This document shows positions 1 to 8,900 of a stretch of DNA of 64,000 nt, piece by piece. Made by a program: the position numbers and the translations under genes. Source of the DNA: Lepus europaeus (taxonomy: Eukaryota > Chordata > Mammalia > Lagomorpha > Leporidae); contig NC_084831.1 of assembly GCF_033115175.1 (NCBI RefSeq), forward strand, positions 15,415,138 to 15,479,137. Direction: 5' to 3'. The notes beneath the pieces are model-generated. The model ran no database searches and was not told the origin of the DNA. It saw only the letters and a program-made list of their open reading frames with translations. Every line of letters begins with the position of its first letter. The stretch's first letter is position 1.

Positions 1-320
1 CCCAGGACACAGCTTTGGAAGGTAGGAGCCCTCGGTGTCACACATGGTGGGGACAGAGCAGCAGTCTGGGCTGAGGGCTGAGTGGGCTCTTCCTTCCTGC
101 AGGTCCCTGGCGATGGGGCGTGGTGCTGGCCTCCTCTCTGCTCCTGGCCTGTGCCGGCCTCCTCGTGGGCCTCCTCCGGTGCTGCTGCTCCTCTGGCCGG
201 CTGGCCTGGTGGCCTGCTGCTCCAGCCTGCACCGTCTGCCACGTGTGTCCTGGCCGGGTCACCCCCGGAGGGCTGCAGCTGAGTGGGCCAGTCTCCCCAG
301 GTCGGGGAGACCACCCCTAG
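1..320 (+). CDS. LDLRAD2: Probable LDLRAD2, 3' end (partial; two exon pieces)
   Basis: Two plus-strand coding pieces are inferred: 1-21, ending at a GAAG|GTAGGA donor, and 103-320, after a pyrimidine-rich TTCCTTCCTGCAG acceptor, ending in TAG at 318-320. The phase fits (G|GT). The last exon encodes a hydrophobic segment (VVLASSLLLACAGLLVGLL) followed by a Cys-rich RCCCSSGR and a Pro/Gly-rich tail, as expected for the C-terminal membrane anchor and short cytoplasmic tail of a single-pass protein. In human, the gene next to the HSPG2 3' end, in tail-to-tail orientation, is LDLRAD2 (LDL receptor class A domain-containing 2), which is how I name it. The LDLa part is outside the window, so identity rests on synteny plus the membrane segment. 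The intervening intron would be only 81 bp, so the 1-21 piece is less certain than the last exon. Confidence 0.6.
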
Positions 321-645
321 AGGGGCTGCGGGCGTCAGAGCGGGCTCTGGGGTCAGATGGACCTCGGGTTCCAACCCCTTGGCTGGCTGACCTTGGGTCG
401 GTCACTTAAACCCCTCTGGAAATGGGACAGTCCCGCCCTGCAGGGTGGTGGTGAGGGCTGGGGTGGGGGGCAGTGACGTGCGCTCGGCAAACAGGCCCGA
501 GCTCTGCTGGTGGCTGTGCTCTGCGGATCCAGGCAGGGCAGAGAGTGGGGGCTGCCTTGCTTCACTCCTGGACCTCGGCTGCTCTCTGCCCCACTGCAGG
601 GGCCCTGGAGCCAAACCCCAGTAAAGCACACAGGCGAGCCCTGGC
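321..645 (+). other. LDLRAD2: Probable LDLRAD2 3' UTR with variant poly(A) signal
   Basis: Non-coding sequence after the TAG at 318-320. The only poly(A)-signal-like hexamer on the plus strand before the HSPG2 3' end is AGTAAA at 620-625, a common AATAAA variant. Cleavage would fall about 10-30 nt further on. The right boundary is an estimate. Confidence 0.4.
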
Positions 646-1590
646 GGGGATAGCACCGTTTATTAAGAAAAATCAGGACAAAGACCACAGAGGGTCCGTT
701 CTCGGACATGGAGGCCGGGCGTCCCAACCCCCCAGCCTGGGACAGGCTCCCGTGGATGGGACAGGCTGGCGATCCCCTTCCTAAGGCACCAACTCCTCCT
801 GACCGCCAGCAGCCCCCCAGTCCCCTGGGCCTTCACTTCCAGACGAGTGGGGGGATGGGGCCTGGCGTGGGTGGAGAGCCTCTCAGTGCTCGGCTCTGCC
901 TGGAACAGCTCTGGCGCGCGGGGGGGTGGGGGTGTTCCCTTGTAGCCCCTGTGGTCAGGGACCCTGGGCTGTGCGTGGTGGGTGGGGAGTGCAGGCCAGG
1001 GGGGCTTGGTGGGAGTGGGGAGGCTTCCCGGCACAGGTGGCCCAGCCGGCTGGGGGCGGGGGAGATGGAGGGAGGCTGAGACATGGGCTGGGGGGAGGGG
1101 GAGCTGCCTTCTGCTCCACAGCAGACGCTAGAGAGCTTCCCAGCCCAGAGGGGGTGGCCAGGGCTCCCGCGATGCCCTCCTGTTCCAGGTAGCCGGCGAG
1201 CACCAGGATGGACGCCGAGGTGGGCTCTCCCAGGAATGGGGGCTGGCAAGGGCTGTTGAGGTGGGCATCCCGGCTCTGCCTGGAGGGGCCCCTCAGGGCG
1301 GCCGCGTGGGAGCAGCTCGGGGCCTGCCCAGCCACGGTGCCCGACTCCGCGTCCTGGTGGCCTCCTGGGGCGTCTACTCCATCCGACCTGTCCCGCCTAC
1401 CAGCCTTGTGGCTTTGCCCAGGTGTGCGTGGGGGTGTCATTCCCCCTCCAGTCCAGCCCAGGGCGGTAGCAGCAAAGCGTGGCATCGCCTCGGTTTCTTA
1501 CAAAAAATCATCATAATAATATTAATAATAATATACTCGACATGGTCGGGCTGGGCGCTGCCCGGGAGTCCGTGGAGGGCAGGCAGGTGC
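640..1590 (-). other. HSPG2: HSPG2 3' UTR and poly(A) signal
   Basis: Sequence downstream of the HSPG2 stop codon (1591-1593 in plus coordinates). A canonical AATAAA lies on the minus strand at 659-664 (plus TTTATT), giving a predicted cleavage site near 635-650 and a 3' UTR of about 0.95 kb, close to the length I recall for human HSPG2. The UTR is GC-rich except for an A/T block of ATTATTA/TAATAAT units at about 1505-1535. The poly(A) site overlaps the predicted LDLRAD2 end, so the two transcripts converge. Confidence 0.75.
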
Positions 1591-2926
1591 CTACGAGGGG
1601 CAGGGGCGCGTGTTGGCCCCGGCCTGGGCGCGGTGCTGCAGGTCCAGCGGCTGCGGGGGTGGGCCGCCGGGCCGGGCCGAGTGCAACACCAGGTTCTTGA
1701 TGCAGCCCGTGATGCCCGAGGAGAACCTGCCTCCAGTGAGAGCGGCCACGTCGGGGGCTCCGCCTGCGGGAGGCGAAGCGAGGGAGTGCGTTGGCTCCAG
1801 AAGCCAGGAGGGGAGGCAGGGCAGGTGCACTGCTCTCGACGCAAGTGCCATTCCCTCCCCTCACGCCGAGGGCGGCTCCAGGCCTGCAGCGGACCCGAGC
1901 CCGGCGCTTACCCACGTAGACGCTGCCTTTGGTGTTGACTGCCACGTTCCGGCCTGGGGACTGGCCGCTGACCAGCTCCTCACCGTCCACCTGGATGGAG
2001 CCTCGGCGGCCCTCTCTGCAGTGGAACCGGGTCAGGGCCCCGCCACAGACTCCCCCACCCCATCTTCCCAGGCCCACCCAAGGAATCCCAGCTGCCCCCA
2101 GCCCCCTGAGCTCCTTGGCGCCCGCCGGGTGAGAGACTGGGCCCCGACAACCCTGTTTCCTGGTCTCTCTGCCCAGCTTCAGGTTCTATCTCTGCAGAGC
2201 TCAAATGCCTGCCTCCCTGCCCACCCCAGAACTTGGGGCCCCTTGCCCGAGTGCCCAGCCGGGCTCCCTCACCGCAGTGCCGTCACCCGATGCCACTCGC
2301 CGTCATTGATGGGGTCCTCAGAGACAAGGCGGGCCTCCCCACTGCCCAGCTGGTAGCTGCGGTCACGGGCCCCAGAGTGTGAGCTGGGACAGGAACGGAG
2401 GAGGGGGTGGGGAGGGCAGGGGTGGGGGTGCTGCGCGCTGCTCAGGGGCGGGACCCACCTGAAGACAAGGTGCCCATCCTGAAGTCCAAGGCCGATGAAG
2501 TCCTTGCCTCGGCTGGCCTCTCCCATCTCCTGCCGGGGAAGCACAGGGTCTCTTGGGGCCCCCCGGCCTGGAGAGCAGAGGCCCCGGAAGACGGTAGCCT
2601 CCCCCTTCCTCTCTCCCAGTGGCCCCGGCCAGCAGGAGGCTGGCTGCCTGCCCCAGGAAGTCTGGGCCACGTGCCCACACTCACCACTCCCTGCCAGAGC
2701 AGGAGGCCGCTGGCTGTGCTGGTCCGAACCTCCAGCTCGATGGTCTCGGGCACCTCGGGCAGGCTGCGGGCAGGGGAGGAGGGTGTGAGGGGCAGAGCCC
2801 TGGAATCCCAGCCTCCCTCCAGGCCCCCGGTCCTGCCAGGTCCACCTCACCTTCTGGACAAGACGTGTCCCGGGAGGGCCAGGAAGCCACCATCGTGGAA
2901 GTAGGCGCCATATTGGCCCGGGGCGT
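1591..2926 (-). CDS. HSPG2: HSPG2 exons 92-97: LG3 module of endorepellin, C-terminus
   Basis: Exons: 92 (2851-2926), 93 (2685-2763), 94 (2459-2529), 95 (2273-2356), 96 (1912-2015), 97 (1591-1763, stop TAG). The product begins [17 protein letters not shown] and ends GANTRPCPS. It is a laminin G-like fold with the conserved [16 protein letters not shown] and [16 protein letters not shown] segments. In human this module, released as LG3, binds alpha2beta1 integrin. One residue differs in a conserved stretch: the exon 94/95 junction codes FSYQLGSG, where I recall human FRYQLGSG, because exon 95 starts with C rather than G. Introns are short (about 75-260 bp), so the whole module spans 1.3 kb. 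Part of exon 92 is duplicated in intron 86 (see findings). Confidence 0.97.
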
Positions 2927-5900
2927 CTGCGGAAGCAGGGGGCGGGGCGGTGGTGAGCAGCAGGTGTGAGTGCCGCGACCCCACTTCCACTATGACCTGG
3001 GCGACTCCTGGGCTCTGAACCTGCAGTCCCTGAACAGCCCCGGGGGCCGTCGACTGGGCGGAGAACCATCCTGTCTGCTTTTACTCACTTCGTACTGAAG
3101 CTTGGCCGTTACGGACGTAGGTGACAAAGTGGGACCCGGCCACTAACACTGGCTTAGCCCGCGCCCCGAGTGTAGAAGCTTCGAGGACTGCGGACGCTGC
3201 CCACTGCTTTGACGCTGTGGTCGCTATTAGGACCTCCGCTAGGCCTCGCTATTTATTGTGCTAATAAAGAAGTGCAAAGTCGACAAATCTAAAAGTATTT
3301 CCATACATTTCGGCTCAACCGGTGTCCTTGGCTTCACGTGGTCGGGCAGGCTCTTGTGGGCCGGCCCCCTCCCCCGTCTGCCAGGCTCTGGCCGGCTTTG
3401 GCGCTGCAGGTCCCACATCCCCAGACAGCCCCTCGGTCCTGAGCAGGCCGGGACGGGCGGTCGCCTGGGCCACGGCGAACAGTGGTTTGGAGCCTTGGTG
3501 CTCTCCCGGTTTTACAGATGGGAGGTCAGGCTCAGCTGAGCGACCTGCCCAGGGAGTGGGAAACCTGGAGCGCCACCTGTGCCCACCAACTGGGCCCCGG
3601 TCTTTCCCGTAGGTCCTGTGTGCGGCTCCTCCGTCCCCATCTGCTCACGAGCCACCCTCGGGCTAGCACTGGGCAGGACGCTTGGTCACTGTCCTCCAGC
3701 CGATGGCTGCTGTCAGCTGCCAAGCGCCTGCCGTGAGCCTGTGCAGCTGCCAACCTCATTCCCCTGAGCTGAGACCTCCAGCACCCCCACAGTGAGATAC
3801 CACAGCCAAAGGAGCCAGCGTCCCAGACCGGACACTGTTCTGAGCATGCTCAGTACACCCAACCATTTTACTCTCAGGCAGCATTGTGCCCAAAGCCTCT
3901 GGGGAGAGATTCCTTCTATTTTATACACAAGGACACTAAGGCACAGAGAGGTCAAGGGACTCATCCAAAGTCACACAGCTATTAAGCGGCAGGGCTAGGA
4001 CTTGAACCCAGGCAGGCTGGCTCCAGGGTCTGGGCTCTTTAACCACTCACACACCGTCTCTCCTAGTCTATTAGTGTGGAGTAAGGAACATGTACCTAAA
4101 CCGGAGCTAGCACAGAGCCTGTAAGGGATCAATAAGCATTCTTTATCATATTATGGCAGAGTCCTGGAGAACGAGGGTCCTGCCTTACTCATCTATGCTT
4201 CACTGTCCCCAGGATGGGCACGGGGAGGACAGCAAGGTCAGAGTGGCTCAAAGACCTGTCCGAGGTCACCCTGCCGGTCAGCGTGGGGCAGGACCAGCTC
4301 TGGGCAGTGCCCTTCTTCATTCTGCTCTTTCTGTGCCCCGTGAGGCCCTCGCACAGCCTGTTTTGCTCAGGATTGAAGACGTGGGCTGGAGAGCGGGGCT
4401 GAGGGACAGAAGCCAGGGAGGAGACCAGCACCCCGGCTTCCCTGCGGGTCACAGCGGGCACCTACCGCTGCCCCCGCTGCCTTCCAGGTGCCAGTCGGAC
4501 TCCGCGAGGCCATGTCCAGGACCTACGGGAAAGACCGGGGCCCAGTTGGTGGGCACAGCTCCGCCGCGTGCTGGGTCCAGCCCCAGGGTCCCAAGAGGGC
4601 GGTGGGAAGCAGCCAGGGCCGGGTACCTTGCTGGCAGCGTGGGCCCGAGAAGCCGGGGAGACAGAGGCAGCGGGTGCCCTGGCAGGTGCCCCCATGCAGA
4701 CAAGGCTCGTGGAGCTGGCAAGGGTTCTCCTCCTGCTCACAGAGGTCACCTGGGGGCCAGGGCAGAGGTGAGGGCGTGGTGGGCATGGGCCGGAGGTGCC
4801 GCAGACCCCCAGCACCCGGGCAGCTGTCCTACCTTTGAAGCCATCGTGACACAGGCACTGGAATTCGTACTCGCCAGCGGGCATGCAGGTGGCGCCGTTC
4901 TGGCAAGGCTGGCGCTCACACGGGGAGCTGTCGTAGCACTGCCCAACGCCCTGGCTGCCGAGGAAGCTGTAGGTGAGGTCCAGCCGCTTCCCGTTCACGG
5001 ACACCTGTGGGCACAGGGACATCGAGGGACTAAAGGGGTGCAGGAAGCAGGGGGACACGTGAGCCAGCCAAGAGGAAGAGGCAGAGGGTAGCTGGGAGCC
5101 TTGCGACAGGTGGACCAGAGGTGCCAAGGTGACACCCCTATGTACCAGGAGCAGCCGTCCACCCGGGCAGTGGGTCCCTCAGTGCACTGCTGCAACAGAG
5201 GTGTTGGTCCCATTTTACAGAGGGGGAAACTGAGGCTCCAAGGTGAATCGTCTTTCCCAGGGTCCCAGTGGGATGCGGCCGGCAGCTCAGCCTGCACCCC
5301 TCTCCCCCAGCGATTCTTGCAGGTGGCTCCTCACCTCGCCCACGCAGCCGTGGAAGTGAGTGCTGACATTGGCGGCCGGGGACAGCGGCACGGAGGGCTC
5401 CACGCCACCCAGGTAGAGGAGGGTGTGCAGGTTGAGGCCCTGGCTCTTGCCGGGAGAGGAGCGGAGCACGGGGCGGCCGCCGTTCACCCGCAGGCTGCCG
5501 TCCTTGTTGAGGCGCTCGGCAGACACGCGGTGCCAGCGGCCCAGCGCCAGCGGCTCGGGGCTCCGCAGAACAGCCAGCCCTGGGGTGCGGGGGACGCCGG
5601 TCAGGGCTGAGGACTTGGGCGGATAGGGAACCTCCCACGTCGTTGGCCACCCCAAAGGAGGAACCCCAGGCTCTGGGGACGGGCTTAAAGTCACCCATGG
5701 CAAGGGACAGTAGCAACAGGGGACCACAGGGGCCTGACCCCCAAATCTCCTCCTCCCCGCCTCCGAGGGGCATGGGGGGCCAAGGAGGGCACAGAGCTTG
5801 GGACCCTGAGGCCCATCTGCCTCTGGCGCCCGGTACATACCTGACCCCAGTTCGTAGCGGAACTCCAGGTGGCCGCCAGCCATCGCCAGGGACACGAAGT

Positions 5901-8900
5901 CCTCCACAGGCCCTCTCTTCCCCCCGCTGAATACCAAGATCCCGTCGGGCGCCAGTGGCTTGAACTCAACGTCCAGGCGTAGCTCGTGGTGTGTGTTGGT
6001 GAGGGCAGGCAGTGCCAGGTAGGAGCCGGTGCCCGACATGGAGGGGGTGGTCACCGTCACACCTGTGGCAGCCACAGCTCAGCCGGGGTGCAGCAGTGGG
6101 GATGCCAGAGTGTGGGGCAGGTCCTGCTGCTCAGGCCTGCTCCGGGACCCCCGCCGACCACAGAGGCTCAGGACCAGCTGCAAGGCAGCCGGAGCAGCCC
6201 AGGACAAGACGTGTCCTGGGAGGGCCAGGAAGCCGCACTGCACACCAGGCTGGGAGGAACTCTCATAAGAAAGGGACCCTCATGGGAGGGACGCAGGCTG
6301 GGCGGACCTGCGGCCAGGTAGTTTTGTACTGGTTCTGGCTCTGGGCTGAGTTCATACCTGTAGGGCCCATCTTAGTCTCAGGGTGCCATGTTCAGCTTCC
6401 CCAACTATCACTGAGCCCCCTGGGGGTCCCGGGCCCACTTCCACTCACCTTCCTCACACCTCGGCCCCGAGCGGCCCAGGTGGCAGCGGCAGGTGTAGCC
6501 CCGACCGTCGGGCCGGTTCACGCAGGTGGCATCTGGCCCACAGGCCTCTGGGGGACACACAGGCCAGTGAGGAGGACACAGGTGACTTGGAGGGGGGGTG
6601 GGGCCCTGATGCACGTGCGTCCTTGGCTAGCTGTGGCCAAGGTGGCCTGGGAGGGCTTCCCAGGAGGCTGGGGGCACTGAGCGAGTGGCTCCATGGTCAC
6701 AGGATGCTTGGTGGTCAGCATCCAGCGAGCAGTGACTGGGGCTGGGGAGGCGGGGCTGGGTATGATGGGAGATGGGTGTGATCCTCCCTCAGTGAGCGAG
6801 ATGGTAGTGGGCAGGCACCTGCCTGGTGGTGATAGGGGCTCCCTGGCTGGCAGAGCTGGAGGAGGGGCTATCTGGGAGGAGTGGGATGCTCTTGGCTAAG
6901 AGTGATGGGCTGGGGTGTGGGTAGAGAGGAAGGGGTGGCAGAGGCGAGCACCCAGGCTGACAGTGGTGGGCAGACATGGGGTACACACCTGGGTGGCAGT
7001 GCAGGGCCTGCGAGTGCTCACAGCGGCTCCCGGTGAAGCCAGCCGGGCACACGCACACATAGCTGCTGCTCTCCGAGTCGTGGCACTGGCCCCCGTTCTG
7101 CAAAGCAGCCCGAGAGAGTCAGGCCGAGCGCACCCCTGCCCTCCCCTCTCCCCACAGGGGCTGGCCGCGGCCGCGGGAGGGCAGTGGCCGGGGCCGCCAG
7201 GGGGCGCACGCGCGGGCTCACCTGGCAGGGCCGGTCCCGACAGGTCGGGCAGTGGGAGATGCCGTGTGCGGTGAGGTTGAGGTCATGGAAGATGATCTCC
7301 TCGCCCTGGATGCGCAGCTCCCGGACACAGCCTGGGGGCGAGCGGGCGGGCCGGATGAGCCAGGAGCAGGGCTGGCCACCGGGGAGTCTGTCCAGCCCAC
7401 CCCACACCCTGCAAAGCCTGCCCAGGCCCTGCCAGCCCAGGAGGTTTGGCCCTGAGGAGAGGCGGGGCGGGGCTCACCTACAAAGCCGCTGGTCAGGCCT
7501 GCCTTGGGGATGGCCCCGTAGTCAGGGTAGCCGCCCAGATAGAGCTCCTCGTTCAGGTCCAGGCCCTGGAACTTGCCCTGGGGAGGTGGAGAAGGCAGGA
7601 GTGGAGACAGACCCCGGGCAGGGACAGCCTGGGGGCTGGGGCTGCAGGCCAGGCTGGGTCTCACCTGGGAGGTCCCGTTGACCGGGGCCAGGTTGCCCAC
7701 AATCAGGGAGCCCTGGGTGAGGCTGCGCAGCAGGGTCACAGTGTGGAACTGGCCCAAGGCCAGCGGTGTGGGGTGGCGGATGGTGGCCATGCCGGAGCCT
7801 GCGTCAAACCTGCTCCATGGGGTGGGGGTGGGGGGAGAGGCAGAGAGAGTGGGCGTGGGGTTTGTAAGAAGGGCTGTGGAGGGGGCCCAGCCTGGGCCAC
7901 ATCACCTTCTCCTGTAGTCTCAGTGCTGGGGCTACCCAGGCTAGCCTCAGCCCTGACCCCTCCCCAAGTCTCTCCTACATCCTAGCCCTGGGGCCGCTCT
8001 GAGTGCACCCTGGCTCCTGGGCTCTCAGCCTGGCGCCTGTCTTCGCTGCTCCTGAGCCCTCTTGCTCTGAGGTCCCCTGTTCCTCTCTGTTGAGGACTTC
8101 CCCAGCTAGGGTGGCTTCCCTACAAGGACCAGATGGGGTCTCTTTAAGTCTGTATCAGGCCTGGCACACGGTGGGTGAATGCATGAATCCTGGCCTGCAG
8201 CAGCCCCAACTCTGAGGCTGCTCCCTCTTCTATCTGACTGGCATACTGTGCCTCCTCCAGCAGACTGGGTGGTCGGCCAGACTGTGCCCCTAGGTGCCCC
8301 TTCCCCCAGAGCCTCCTTTGTAGAACACAGGGCAGTGGATGCTGACTTCAGTCCTGGGGGCAGCCCTCCGGTCCCGCCTCCCCCCAGACAGGGAGGTCGA
8401 GGGTCTCACCGGAACTCGGGTCTCCCGCCCACGAGGCCGAAGGAGATGAAGTCGGGCTGCCTGTTGGCCAGGTTGGTGGGGCTCCCTGGGGTCCGCTTCT
8501 GCCCGTTGTACAGCAGCATCCCTGGGCGGCCACAGCAGCGTGAGGGGTCCCCCTCCAGCCGCAGGCTCCCTGTCACTCCTGTGCCGGGCATGGCCCTAGC
8601 CCTGGAGCCTGTCCACGCTCTGGCTCCTGGCCCTCCCTCAGCCCAGCCTTTGCGCCATCCCAGGGTCGGTGCCCCGGACGGAAGGGCCATGCTGGCAGCC
8701 CTGAGAAAGGCCAACTGCTTCACACCCACGTAGGGTCTCCCGGAAGGGAGCTAGAGAGGCAGAGACTCACCCGAGTAGAGAAGAAGGCCTGGACAGTGAG
8801 AGTCAGAACCCAAGAGGGGAGAGAGAGAGAGAGAAAGACAGAGAGGAGGAGGAGGTGAGAAGTGGGAGAAGCAGGAGGAAGGAGCAGAGACGGGGCTGGA

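Larger units (their letters stand above)
3577..4558. repeat. Perfect 42-nt inverted repeat spanning the exon 91 acceptor
   Basis: Plus 3577-3618 is the exact reverse complement of 4517-4558. The second copy includes the first 6 nt of exon 91 (exon end 4522 in plus coordinates) and its CCCGTAG acceptor. The bases flanking both arms differ, so the duplicated tract is precisely 42 nt. Spacing is about 900 nt. Confidence 0.95.
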
